NCBI GenBank assembly: GCA_958349075.1
Contig: CATWBR010000049.1
Coordinates: forward strand, 1 to 14,767
Direction: 5' to 3'
DNA: 14,767 bases
Source: an uncultured Clostridium sp.
GTDB taxonomy: Bacteria; Bacillota; Clostridia; Lachnospirales; Lachnospiraceae
How positions within the stretch are numbered: the stretch's first letter is position 1; each line of letters begins with the position of its first letter. The position numbers were made by a program, and so were the translations under genes. Below the pieces are notes generated by a model. The model was given only the letters and a program-made list of their open reading frames with translations, had not been told where the DNA came from and made no database searches. Of this stretch, positions 1-8,349 are shown piece after piece.

Positions 1-258
1 CGGGCGGAATGGCGATAACCTGCGCGTCTTCAGTCCCGGGCGATCACCTTCCCGTGGGGAAGAAGGGAGAAAATGATTCCGCAGGGAACCTGGGAGTCCA
101 TCAGCACTTAGGCGGCGTTTCTCAGACGCCTTAGTACTGTTATGTACTCCAATGAGCGCAAGCGTTTCCCGTAGGAACTTTTTCTGCCCGGATTCCCCAC
201 CCGCGACAACCTCCAAACGGGACTGAAGACTCATAGTCTCCCCTCACCATTCCGCCCT
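1..258 (+). ncRNA. candidate 6S-like structured RNA (ssrS-like)
   Basis: No convincing reading frame lies here, yet the two ends pair. Positions 2-12 pair with 247-257 (11 bp) and 26-38 with 218-230 (13 bp). After a bubble of about 15 and 17 nt (39-53 and 201-217), the helix resumes with 54-61/193-200, 65-73/180-189 (one bulged G), 77-80/174-177, 84-88/166-170 and 93-97/146-150, up to an apical region. Closing stem, central bubble and long interrupted apical stem are the layout of 6S RNA, which binds sigma-A RNA polymerase. The + strand is preferred because several mismatches flanking helices would be G-A (39/217, 62/192, 81/173, 83/171) rather than C-T. The 5' arm CAGTCCCGGGCGAT resembles E. 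coli 6S around its product-RNA template (CAGUCCCCUGAGCCGAU, recalled from memory). The element is longer than typical 6S (about 180-200 nt), its promoter would lie outside the window, and another structured RNA class or the opposite strand is possible. Existence of the fold is fairly sure; the 6S name is tentative. Confidence 0.5.
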
Positions 259-312
259 CCGGCCGTCCCGGCGGCGTTCTCCTTCCTCAATTAAATCCCC
301 AGTGTCAGGATA

Positions 313-350
313 TAAGAAAAAGCAGATATTCTCATATCTGCTTTTTCTTA
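313..350. terminator. bidirectional intrinsic terminator
   Basis: This is a perfect 17-bp inverted repeat (313-329 with 334-350) around a 4-nt TCTC loop. The core AGCAGATAT stem is followed by a T-rich run on either strand. On the minus strand it starts 8 nt past the atpC stop and would end the ATP synthase transcript. On the plus strand it lies about 55 nt beyond the structured RNA at 1-258 and could end that transcript, so two convergent units share one terminator. Confidence 0.85.
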
Positions 351-358
351 AACGCCCC

Positions 359-775
359 TTACTTACGCTTTCCGGCGGCGCTGATACGGGACATTGCCCT
401 TGCCAGCTCCATCTTGCTTCTGTGGTACTCCGCAATAGACTGCTTCTGTCGGAGCTGCTCTTCGGCGCGCTCCATGGCCTCTCTCGCCCTGTTGATATCG
501 ATCTCATCGGGGTGCTCTGCCGAATGGACAAAAACCTGGACACGGTTATTGATCATCTCGGCAAATCCGGACCCCGTGACGGCCGTAATCTCCTCCCCGT
601 TCTCCGTAATAATCGTCGTTGTCCCCGGTACAAGAGCAATGATTACGTTCTCATGATGAGGGAGGAAGGTATGCCCGCCGTCTGTTGCGGGAAGGTTGAT
701 AAAACGGGCCCTTCCTTTATAAAACATCTGCGTGCTGGAATACAGTTCTAGGCCGAATGTGGATATCTGTTCCAT
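359..775 (-). CDS. atpC: F1Fo ATP synthase epsilon subunit
   Basis: The 138-residue epsilon subunit is part of the F1 central stalk, where with gamma it couples c-ring rotation to catalysis and can brake ATP hydrolysis. The N-terminal half (about 1-85) has the family's beta-sandwich pattern, including the FINLPATDGGHTFLPHHE segment. The C-terminal half (about 88-138) is a charged, Ala/Glu/Arg-rich helical hairpin starting near DEIDINRAREAMERAEEQL. The length is normal. The start is ATG at 775, preceded by GGAGGGCGG lying within the last codons of atpD, whose TAA stop is only 2 nt upstream. It is the last gene of the operon, followed at once by the 313-350 terminator. Confidence 0.97.
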   Translation of the reverse strand: MEQISTFGLELYSSTQMFYKGRARFINLPATDGGHTFLPHHENVIIALVPGTTTIITENGEEITAVTGSGFAEMINNRVQVFVHSAEHPDEIDINRAREAMERAEEQLRQKQSIAEYHRSKMELARAMSRISAAGKRK

Positions 776-777
776 AC

Positions 778-2190
<1,413 letters not shown>

Positions 2191-3090
2191 TTATCCCTTT
2201 CTTTTCTGCGCGTTTGCGCCGCTGACAACTTCCGTGATCTCCTGGGTGATGGCCGCCTGTCTGGCCCGGTTATACTGGATCGACAGCTCTTTAAGCATCT
2301 CACCCGCGTTGTCCGTGGAAGACCGCATTGCCATCATACGGGCATTATGCTCGCTGGCGTATGCCTCCACCAGGCAGCCGTAGATGATGCCGGTCAGATA
2401 GTTCGGCACCATGTTATCCATCACTTCGTCCGCAGACGGGAACAGGCTTATATTCTCCTGCATAACCCCTGCGAGCATTTGGGACGTTTCAAAATCAGCC
2501 CTCTTAAGCGGAAGCAGCTGTTTCAGCCTCGGTTCCTCTTTCATCGAGTTGACCATCTCCGTGAACAGAATAAACACTTCATCCAGCTCCCTGTTTAAGA
2601 AGCCGTCCACTATGGTCTCGGATATCATTCTGGCCCGGTGCATCGTTGGTTTCTGGACCGTATACCTGAAGCTGCCGTCCATGTCCACGCCCTTCACCTT
2701 GCCGAAATACTGCCGTCCCACAACTCCCAGCACATACAGTTTCCTATGTCCCGGAAGCTTCAGCCTCTCCTCGGCCATCTTGATGATGTTATGGTTGTAA
2801 GCGCCGTTTAAGCCCTTATCCGCAGTGACCACAATCAGTCCGAATTTCCGTTCTTCCGGCGGAATTTCCGGGCGCTGATCCAGATACCGGTTCTCCTTCT
2901 CTGTTTCGGGAAGATGACGGAGCAATCTGTCCATCGCGCGCTGCACGCCGAAGAAATACGGTTCCGTATCCGTCAGGGTCTTCTTCGCCTTTTTCATCTT
3001 GGAGGAGGATATCAGGTACATGGCATTTGTGATCTTCATCGTATCCTGGATGCTCTTCATCCTGGTCTGGATCTCTTTCATACTTGCCAT
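2191..3090 (-). CDS. atpG: F1Fo ATP synthase gamma subunit
   Basis: The gamma subunit (299 residues from the chosen start) forms the rotating shaft inside the alpha3beta3 hexamer. The N-terminal MASMKEIQTRMKSIQDTMKI and the C-terminal helix with SIQYNRARQAAITQEITEV are family signatures; the middle holds the TADKGLNGAYN motif. ATG 3090 is chosen over a GTG at 3099 that overlaps the atpA stop. ATG 3090 lies 5 nt after AGGTGA and gives the usual MASMKEI start, whereas the GTG has no spaced ribosome binding site. The stop is at 2191-2193. Confidence 0.97.
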   Translation of the reverse strand: MASMKEIQTRMKSIQDTMKITNAMYLISSSKMKKAKKTLTDTEPYFFGVQRAMDRLLRHLPETEKENRYLDQRPEIPPEERKFGLIVVTADKGLNGAYNHNIIKMAEERLKLPGHRKLYVLGVVGRQYFGKVKGVDMDGSFRYTVQKPTMHRARMISETIVDGFLNRELDEVFILFTEMVNSMKEEPRLKQLLPLKRADFETSQMLAGVMQENISLFPSADEVMDNMVPNYLTGIIYGCLVEAYASEHNARMMAMRSSTDNAGEMLKELSIQYNRARQAAITQEITEVVSGANAQKRKG

Positions 3091-3101
3091 CTGTATCACC
3101 T
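3088..3101 (-). promoter_or_regulatory. atpA/atpG junction: stop codon inside the Shine-Dalgarno
   Basis: On the minus strand the junction reads AGGTGA-TACAG-ATG. The TGA is the atpA stop (3096-3098), the AGGTGA is the ribosome binding site of atpG, and ATG is at 3088-3090. A ribosome ending atpA therefore sits on the atpG initiation site, which implies translational coupling. It also decides the atpG start. Confidence 0.7.
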
Positions 3102-4607
3102 GCCTCTGTCAGCTTTATATTCCTCCGCCGCTTTTACGATTCGCTCCGTCAGAGCCTGCGGCAGTTCTTTCTTCTCATCTATTTCTTTTACAATCTCTGG
3201 ATGGATTTGCTCAAAGTAGCGGAGCATATCTTCCTGGAACTCTTTAATCATTTTTACTTCCACATCCATAAAGAGCCTGTGGGTAGCCGCACACAGCGTG
3301 ATGACCTGTTCATGCAGGCTGAGAGGATGGTAAAGCGGCTGTTTCAAAAGCTCCATCAGCGATTTGCCGTACTGAAGCTGATCCTTTGTCGCGGCATCCA
3401 GATCAGAACTGAACTGGGTGAACACCTCCATCTCACGGTACTGGGCCAGATCGATACGGATACTTCCCGACGCCTTCTTCATTGCCTTAAACTGGGCTGC
3501 TCCGCCGACACGCGATACGGAAAGACCCACGTTTACGGCCGGCCTCATGCCTGCGAAAAACAGATCGCTCTCCAGGAATATCTGGCCGTCGGTGATGGAG
3601 ATTACGTTGGTCGGAATATAGGCCGACACATCCCCGGCCTGCGTCTCAATGATGGGAAGCGCCGTGATGGAACCTCCGCCCAGAGCCTCGCTCAGACGGC
3701 TGGAACGCTCCAGCAGCCTGGAATGCAGGTAGAATACGTCGCCCGGATAGGCCTCACGGCCCGGTGAACGTCCTAACAGCAAGGACAGGGCGCGGTATGC
3801 CACCGCATGTTTGGACAGGTCGTCGTATACAATCAGCACATCTTTTCCCTTGTGCATAAAGTACTCCGCCAGAGCAGTGCCCGCATAGGGCGCAATATAC
3901 TGGAGCGGCGCACAGTCACTGGCCGTGGAGGCCATAACCGTCGTGTAATCCATGGCTCCGTATTTTTCAAAGGTGGATACCAGTTTTGCAATGGTGGACG
4001 CCTTCTGTCCGATTGCCACGTAAATACAGATTACATCCTTCCCCTTCTGGTTCAGGATTGTATCGGTGGCAATCGACGTCTTACCGGTCTGACGGTCGCC
4101 GATGATAAGCTCCCTCTGTCCCCTTCCTATGGGAAACATGGAGTCGATGGACAGGATTCCTGTTTCCAGGGGCTGGTTGACCGCCTGACGGTCGATAATT
4201 CCCGGAGCCTCCTGTTCTACGGGCCGGTAGTCGTCCGTCTTTATCTCGCCCTTGCCGTCAATCGGTGCCCCCAGGGCGTCGATAACACGGCCGATACAGG
4301 CATCCCCTACCGGGATTCCGGCTTTCTTTCCGGTTCTTGCAACGCGTGTTCCCTCGCCGACCCCGGTATCCTTGCCGAACAGGATACAACCGATGCTGTC
4401 CTGGCGGACATCCTGCACCATTCCCTTGAGGCCCGACTCAAAGGTTACGACCTCGCCGTACATGGCGTGATCCATGCCGTAGATTCTGGCAATTCCGTCG
4501 CCCACCGATATAACGGTTCCCGTCTCCTGCTCCCTGCATATATCGTCATAATTTGCTATTTCTTCTTTCAGTATGGAAATAATTTCATCTGAATTAATCG
4601 AACTCAC
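3096..4607 (-). CDS. atpA: F1Fo ATP synthase alpha subunit
   Basis: The alpha subunit of F1 (503 residues from the chosen start) binds nucleotide non-catalytically and lends an arginine finger to the beta sites. In numbering from the upstream in-frame GTG at 4616 (503 + 3 residues), the P-loop GDRQTGKT is at 173-180 and the arginine finger in [10 protein letters not shown] is Arg369. GDGIARIYG near 39 and the [20 protein letters not shown] segment near 280 are also diagnostic. The start chosen is GTG at 4607, placed 5 nt after GGAGGTGA and giving the family-like [17 protein letters not shown]. The GTG at 4616 overlaps the atpH stop and lacks a spaced ribosome binding site. Confidence 0.98.
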   Translation of the reverse strand: MSSINSDEIISILKEEIANYDDICREQETGTVISVGDGIARIYGMDHAMYGEVVTFESGLKGMVQDVRQDSIGCILFGKDTGVGEGTRVARTGKKAGIPVGDACIGRVIDALGAPIDGKGEIKTDDYRPVEQEAPGIIDRQAVNQPLETGILSIDSMFPIGRGQRELIIGDRQTGKTSIATDTILNQKGKDVICIYVAIGQKASTIAKLVSTFEKYGAMDYTTVMASTASDCAPLQYIAPYAGTALAEYFMHKGKDVLIVYDDLSKHAVAYRALSLLLGRSPGREAYPGDVFYLHSRLLERSSRLSEALGGGSITALPIIETQAGDVSAYIPTNVISITDGQIFLESDLFFAGMRPAVNVGLSVSRVGGAAQFKAMKKASGSIRIDLAQYREMEVFTQFSSDLDAATKDQLQYGKSLMELLKQPLYHPLSLHEQVITLCAATHRLFMDVEVKMIKEFQEDMLRYFEQIHPEIVKEIDEKKELPQALTERIVKAAEEYKADRGR

Positions 4608-4618
4608 TTTTCTCACCT
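4605..4618 (-). promoter_or_regulatory. atpH/atpA junction: stop codon inside the Shine-Dalgarno
   Basis: On the minus strand it reads (GG)AGGTGA-GAAAA-GTG. The atpH stop TGA (4613-4615) is the 3' half of a near-perfect ribosome binding site whose start codon GTG is at 4605-4607. The geometry is identical to the atpF/atpH and atpA/atpG junctions. Confidence 0.7.
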
Positions 4619-5116
4619 CCGCGTCAATTGCTGTTTAAGCCTCTTAAGCCGTCCGTCCAGGCTGTAATCATACTCAAAATCACCGGCCTTCAGGACAAAA
4701 CCGCCCAGCAGCGACGGATCTTTTTTAATCTCAAAAATCACGTCTTTTTTCTGATATTTACTGCACAGAAACTTTTCTATTCCCTGAAGCTGCTCTTTGG
4801 AAGGAGGTGTCACGCAGGTAAGCAGGACCTTCATAATCCCTTCCTGCTGCCTTAAATATTCCTCATAGCATTCAAAAATTTCCTCAATTTGTCCTGTCTT
4901 TTCATGCAGACAGGCCACCTTCAGAAAATTTCTGACAGGCTCCGGAAATATCCGGTCAATCACCTTCTCCTTCTTTTCCCGGGAAACCAACGGGCTTTCC
5001 AGAATCCGTCTTATAGCAGGTGTCTCATTAAGCAGCTTCACAGCCTCTCTTAAATCCTCCACCGGAACAGACAGGTCTGCCAGAACGCGGGCATAATTAA
5101 CGGATGTCTGTCTCAT
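4613..5116 (-). CDS. atpH: F1Fo ATP synthase delta subunit
   Basis: The 167-residue delta subunit sits on top of F1 and ties it to the peripheral stalk b subunits. The first helix ([11 protein letters not shown]) and the C-terminal segment [35 protein letters not shown] match the delta/OSCP family, the latter being its most conserved part. ATG 5116 is chosen: it lies 5 nt after AGGTGA. An in-frame GTG at 5125 overlaps the atpF stop but has no good ribosome binding site. The gene is fixed by its position between atpF and atpA, since the family is otherwise weakly conserved. Confidence 0.96.
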   Translation of the reverse strand: MRQTSVNYARVLADLSVPVEDLREAVKLLNETPAIRRILESPLVSREKKEKVIDRIFPEPVRNFLKVACLHEKTGQIEEIFECYEEYLRQQEGIMKVLLTCVTPPSKEQLQGIEKFLCSKYQKKDVIFEIKKDPSLLGGFVLKAGDFEYDYSLDGRLKRLKQQLTRR

Positions 5117-5127
5117 ATTTCTCACCT
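5114..5127 (-). promoter_or_regulatory. atpF/atpH junction: stop codon inside the Shine-Dalgarno
   Basis: On the minus strand it reads AGGTGA-GAAAT-ATG, with the atpF stop TGA at 5122-5124 and the atpH ATG at 5114-5116. The 5-nt spacer repeats at the next two junctions of the operon. Confidence 0.65.
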
Positions 5128-5640
5128 GCTTTCGCCATTACCATCGGGTTTCATCACTGCATCCGGTGCTGCATTACTCAGGAACTGATCGTACAAAATT
5201 AAGTCATCCGCCTCGCCCTGCGCGCTTCCGGCCACTTTTCGGGCTGCGCTTAAAGCCAGCTCTGCAATGCGGGACTGGAGGTCAGCCATGGTTTTTTCTC
5301 TTTCATTTTCGATATTCTTCTCTGCTTTCCTCATAATGTCTGCCGCCTGATCACCGGCCTCTTTAAGAATCCGATCCGATTCTTCCTGTGCCCGCTTTTT
5401 CGCTTCTTCAATCATGCGTCCGGACTCGCTTCTGGCATCCTTAAGGGCATCTTCATAACGGCCCTTAAGCTCATTTGCCTCAGCCTCGCTGTTTCTGGCA
5501 TTTAAAAGCCCCTCGGAAATCTCCGCCTGCCTTTTATCCATTACCGCAGTCACAGGTTTAATCAGAAATTTTTTAAGTAGAAGACAGAGGATAATCAGGT
5601 TAATGATTTCAAAGACAAGGCTCCAGTTTAACTGTAACAC
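5122..5640 (-). CDS. atpF: F1Fo ATP synthase b subunit
   Basis: This is the peripheral stalk subunit, 172 residues from the chosen start. One N-terminal membrane helix (roughly LVFEIINLIILCLLLKKFLI) is followed by a long, highly charged Ala/Glu/Lys/Arg coiled coil (about 35-160) that holds F1 against rotation. There are two GTG starts to choose from. GTG 5640 lies 5 nt after AGGTGG, the same geometry as the following junctions, while GTG 5649 adds only three residues and has AAAGG about 3 nt away. The 5640 start is preferred but not certain. The atpE stop lies about 22 nt upstream of 5640. Confidence 0.95.
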   Translation of the reverse strand: MLQLNWSLVFEIINLIILCLLLKKFLIKPVTAVMDKRQAEISEGLLNARNSEAEANELKGRYEDALKDARSESGRMIEEAKKRAQEESDRILKEAGDQAADIMRKAEKNIENEREKTMADLQSRIAELALSAARKVAGSAQGEADDLILYDQFLSNAAPDAVMKPDGNGESR

Positions 5641-5651
5641 TTCTCCCACCT
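5638..5651 (-). promoter_or_regulatory. atpF ribosome binding site deciding the start
   Basis: On the minus strand it reads AGGTGG-GAGAA-GTG, with CCACCT at 5646-5651 on the plus strand and the GTG at 5638-5640. It mirrors the AGGTGA-N5-start arrangement of the next three genes but holds no stop codon, because atpE ends further upstream. Confidence 0.5.
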
Positions 5652-5662
5652 GCCTTTCACAT

Positions 5663-5887
5663 TTATTTTAAGAATAAGATAATAACAAGGGCAATAACGA
5701 AACCGTAAATAGCGGTAGCCTCTGCCAGGGCGCATCCAAGAAGTAATGCCTTGCTGATTTTACTCTCGGCCTCAGGCTGTCTTGCGATTGCTTCCACTGC
5801 TTTAGAAGTTGCGATACCGATACCAATGCCTGCTCCAATACCTGTAAGTACAGCAACTGCTGCTCCGATTGCGATTAATGTAGTCAT
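5663..5887 (-). CDS. atpE: F1Fo ATP synthase c subunit (rotor ring)
   Basis: The 74-residue hairpin has two membrane helices (about 4-28 and 45-72) joined by the polar ARQPEA loop (35-40). Multiple copies form the rotor ring that carries protons or Na+. Helix 1 has the glycine-rich GIGAGIGIG packing motif. The ion-binding carboxylate is Glu56 in [12 protein letters not shown]. Aligned by eye to the Na+-dependent Ilyobacter tartaricus subunit, the Gln32 and Ser66 ligands are replaced by Ile23 and Ala57, which points to H+ rather than Na+; Thr58 is kept. ATG 5887 is preceded by AAAGGAG at 9 nt spacing, the strongest site in the operon, in keeping with the high copy number of c. Confidence 0.98.
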   Translation of the reverse strand: MTTLIAIGAAVAVLTGIGAGIGIGIATSKAVEAIARQPEAESKISKALLLGCALAEATAIYGFVIALVIILFLK

Positions 5888-5939
5888 AATAATACTCTCC
5901 TTTTTGTTTGTTTTTCTTTACTCTTTGTCCGGACCGTTG

Positions 5940-6668
5940 TCAGTCCAGTTGTTCCTTAATAAACAGGGCGGTCAGGAAGACAAATACATACGCCTGAATC
6001 AGACCGTCAAAAATATCAAAATAAAAACTGAACGGTATCGGCACGATAAGCGGGGCCACCAGCTTAATTAATTCCATTACTACGAATGAGCCCAGTACGT
6101 TGCCGAAAAGCCGCATACACAGAGACACGGGACGGATGGCAATCTCCATAATGTTGATTGGCAGAATAAACGCCACCGGTTCTGCAAAACTCTTCACGAA
6201 TCCCTTCATGCCTTTCTTATGAAACCCGGCATACTCGATTACCGCGATGCTGATAACAGCCAGTGCGGCAGTTACATTCAAATCCTTTGTGGGCGGTGTG
6301 ATACCTGCGATGCCAATCAGATTGGCTACGCCGATAAAAAGCGCCGTTGAAATCAGATAAGGAATGTACCCTTTTCCTTCTTCCCCGACCAGATCCAGGA
6401 AGAAATCCCTTAAGAACCCAATTGAAGTTTCCAGGAACAACTGAAGCTTCCCGGGGTTCTCAACCTTGAGATTCCTTACAAAGATGATGGAAAGGAGAAC
6501 CAGAACCGCCATGATAAACCATGTCGCCACCACGGACTCGTAAATCGGGATTCCTCCAAATACGGGTATAGTAAATGCGACTTTGGCGTTCAGTTCTTCC
6601 ATCAGGGCCTTTGAAAGTGTGTCCGTCTTATATCCCTCCCCTTTGAGAATATTTTTGAAGCGCGTCAA
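5940..6668 (-). CDS. atpB: F1Fo ATP synthase a subunit
   Basis: The 242-residue membrane stator forms the ion half-channels beside the c-ring. Several hydrophobic helices are evident. The essential arginine is Arg186 in CMRLFGNVLGS, and the last helix carries DGLIQAYVFVFLTALFI with the conserved Gln225. The predicted start is TTG at 6668, with AAGGA 6 nt upstream. The next in-frame ATG would remove 22 residues and has no ribosome binding site, so the rare TTG start is favoured. It is first in the operon: no atpI-like gene precedes it, and 391 bp of non-coding DNA separate it from the amidase. Confidence 0.97.
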   Translation of the reverse strand: MTRFKNILKGEGYKTDTLSKALMEELNAKVAFTIPVFGGIPIYESVVATWFIMAVLVLLSIIFVRNLKVENPGKLQLFLETSIGFLRDFFLDLVGEEGKGYIPYLISTALFIGVANLIGIAGITPPTKDLNVTAALAVISIAVIEYAGFHKKGMKGFVKSFAEPVAFILPINIMEIAIRPVSLCMRLFGNVLGSFVVMELIKLVAPLIVPIPFSFYFDIFDGLIQAYVFVFLTALFIKEQLD

Positions 6669-6683
6669 AAAGAATCCTTCTTT

Positions 6684-6757
6684 TAACAGGTTTTATTCAC
6701 TTCACCGAAACTCTTGTTTTTTGTGAAATAAAAAAAACCTCCGCCGGTTTCCTGTTA
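6684..6757 (-). other. possible attenuator in the atp leader
   Basis: In the leader before atpB, a short minus-strand hairpin AAACC-GGCGGA-GGTTT (6746-6750 with 6735-6739) runs directly into eight Ts. An alternative pairing joins TAACAGG (6757-6751) with CCTGTTA (6690-6684), which ends 4 nt before the AAGGA of atpB. The two structures touch each other, so a terminator/anti-terminator or start-masking switch is conceivable. The stems are short and this may be chance. Confidence 0.2.
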
Positions 6758-6799
6758 TCGGATTCCCGGAAAAGGTCTCTTGTTTCTTCGCTTTCCCAT

Positions 6800-6828
6800 A
6801 TTATGGTACTTCAAGCCAAGAAATGCAA
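6800..6828 (-). promoter_or_regulatory. probable sigma-A promoter of the atp operon
   Basis: On the minus strand TTGCAT (6828-6823) is followed after exactly 17 nt by CATAAT (6805-6800). Transcription would begin near 6793, leaving a leader of about 125 nt before atpB. A further inverted repeat TTGTAC-N8-GTACAA lies upstream at 6878-6897. The rest of the 6669-7059 gap is AT-rich with no gene. Confidence 0.5.
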
Positions 6829-6934
6829 TAACATTTGGAAAGAAATTTAGTTGTAAAATCCAACAAAATTAAGCATTTTGTACAAATTTCCGTACAATCG
6901 GGGGAATCTTTAACGCCATGTTAACACAAAAACC

Positions 6935-6995
6935 AAAAAAAGAGCATCGTTCCTGCCGGAGAAGACAATCTTCTTAAGGCATTTTACGATGCTCT
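6935..6995 (-). terminator. intrinsic terminator of the amidase gene
   Basis: AGAGCATCGT (6941-6950) pairs perfectly with ACGATGCTCT (6986-6995). The 35-nt interior holds a smaller GAAGA-CAA-TCTTC hairpin (6961-6973). On the minus strand the stem is followed by a run of Ts (6941-6935), about 65 nt after the amidase stop, so it insulates the amidase from the atp promoter. Confidence 0.75.
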
Positions 6996-7059
6996 CTGTT
7001 TAATTTGAGGTTAAATCAGAGCCTTCGGTTTATTTAATCTCTCCCGCCATTTCCATAAC

Positions 7060-8286
7060 TTAAAATCCAAAAAATGAGTTTACCCCCGACACCAGTCCGT
7101 CCGCGAGCTGGTTCAGCGTATCCGTGGAATGGCTGGACGCCTTGTCACCCAATTCGATATCAATACTCGGAATGGTGGAGAAGGAAGTCTGTGTCAGATC
7201 CATCTCCATGCTTCCGCCGGAGAAAATCTTGTTACCGGCGCCTTTCAGCCCCGTTATCAGCGATTCGCCCAGCTTGTTGTGCTGCTGCCAGTAGGACGCC
7301 ACCGGCTCCATGGCCCGGTAAGAGGCATTATTTGGAACGCTCATGAAAAAGCATCCCTTATTGCTGCTGGTAGAATCCCAGTGCAGTGCAATATGGCAGT
7401 CCGCATTGTTATTGGCAATTACGGTCCTCGCAATATTATCGAGCTGCACATCCTCCGTTTCGCGGATCATCAGCACATCATATCCCTGTGCAAGAAGGCG
7501 GTCTTTTAAGATCTTCGCCATCGCCAGAGTCACCTTGCTCTCTGCCGTCCCGTCGGCAAAAGTCATGCCGCTGGAAACAGCAACGGCCGTGGTTGCGCCG
7601 GCGCTGGTCGTGCCGCCCGTCACTTTCGCGGTTCCGTCCGGGTGGCAGAGGGTCTTCACGCTGCCGCCTCCCTTGGTTCCATGTCCCGCATTGACGCAGA
7701 CCGTCTTATTCTTTCTGGAAGCCGCCGTGCTCTTATAGAGGATGGCCTTTCCGCTGTTGATTTTTGAAAAATCCGCATATTTATAGCTTGCAGACAGACC
7801 TATCTCGGTTCCTGCGACTGTGGAATCAGAGGCTCCAGAGTTAGTTGTGCCGCTCTGCCCCGATGTGTTGTTGTTCTGTGCCGCCGCCTTCTTAGCCGGC
7901 TGTGACGTACTCAGGTATGCCGATGCGACATAACGCTTCTGGCCATTCACGAGAATCGCGGTCCACTCCCCGTCGGAGCCGACACGCTCCAGCTTATCGC
8001 CATAATAGAAGTTAGTCACGATATTGCCGTCTTTAATTTCCTCCGACGAACGGCACCTGAGTACGTCGCAGTTTACATAAACGGTATCTCCGGCAAAAAC
8101 CGTCTGGGCCGAACCGGCAAGCAGCATGGCGGTTACGAGAGCTGCCGTCCACTTAAGTTTTGTTCCCGGTGCGCGTCTTCCCCTGCATGTCAGGCCGCCG
8201 CTGAGCCCATTGCTGTTATGATTATCATCCGATATGTATCCGTTTATGATTCCTTCTTTGTTTCCCGATATGTTTTTACGATTCAT
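7060..8286 (-). CDS. secreted SH3b-domain N-acetylmuramoyl-L-alanine amidase (Amidase_3 family)
   Basis: This 408-residue cell-wall hydrolase cleaves the amide bond between N-acetylmuramic acid and the stem peptide. A 44-residue polar N-terminus precedes a hydrophobic segment (about 45-64) ending in VFA, a likely signal peptidase site after Ala65. A bacterial SH3 domain follows (about 68-126; VLRCRSS, DGEWTAI, RYVASAYL), then a Ser/Thr/Asn/Gln-rich linker (127-165) and the zinc amidase domain (about 193-408). Candidate zinc ligands are His202 (AGHG), Glu249 and His302 (ALHWDS), with Glu378 (SIDIELGD) as the catalytic acid. ATG 8286 has AAGGAG at 8 nt spacing, so the unusually long n-region seems real. 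About 46 residues separate His202 from Glu249, longer than in many Amidase_3 proteins. The gene is monocistronic with its own promoter and terminator. Its precise role (growth, separation, sporulation) cannot be read from the sequence. Confidence 0.92.
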   Translation of the reverse strand: MNRKNISGNKEGIINGYISDDNHNSNGLSGGLTCRGRRAPGTKLKWTAALVTAMLLAGSAQTVFAGDTVYVNCDVLRCRSSEEIKDGNIVTNFYYGDKLERVGSDGEWTAILVNGQKRYVASAYLSTSQPAKKAAAQNNNTSGQSGTTNSGASDSTVAGTEIGLSASYKYADFSKINSGKAILYKSTAASRKNKTVCVNAGHGTKGGGSVKTLCHPDGTAKVTGGTTSAGATTAVAVSSGMTFADGTAESKVTLAMAKILKDRLLAQGYDVLMIRETEDVQLDNIARTVIANNNADCHIALHWDSTSSNKGCFFMSVPNNASYRAMEPVASYWQQHNKLGESLITGLKGAGNKIFSGGSMEMDLTQTSFSTIPSIDIELGDKASSHSTDTLNQLADGLVSGVNSFFGF

Positions 8287-8306
8287 TAATTTGTCTCCTT
8301 ATAAGA

Positions 8307-8323
8307 GCCGGAACGACTCCGGC
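8307..8323. other. short hairpin in the amidase leader
   Basis: GCCGGA (8307-8312) and TCCGGC (8318-8323) form a 6-bp GC-rich hairpin with a 5-nt loop, in the leader between the amidase promoter and its ribosome binding site. No U-run follows, so it is more likely a stability or leader element than a terminator. Confidence 0.3.
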
Positions 8324-8349
8324 CACGTGATCCATGCTGCATATTTTCC

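Noticed and set aside
1..258. tmRNA, SRP RNA, RNase P RNA or T-box leader for the left-end structure
   Set aside because: None of the hallmark sequences I know for these (for example GGAAGGAAGCAG-like SRP loop, GAGGAAAGTCC of RNase P, GGTGGNACCGCG of T-boxes) could be found on either strand.
244..543. Minus-strand frame of 99 codons between atpC and the structured RNA
   Set aside because: It overlaps atpC in another frame and crosses the terminator, with an Arg/Ser-rich low-quality product.
302..751. Plus-strand frame of 149 codons over the terminator and atpC
   Set aside because: It runs through the intrinsic terminator hairpin and lies opposite atpC; the protein has no recognisable features.
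3084..4592. Plus-strand open frames of 227 and 261 codons opposite atpA
   Set aside because: Same reason: shadows of a conserved gene, with no start signals and no family features.
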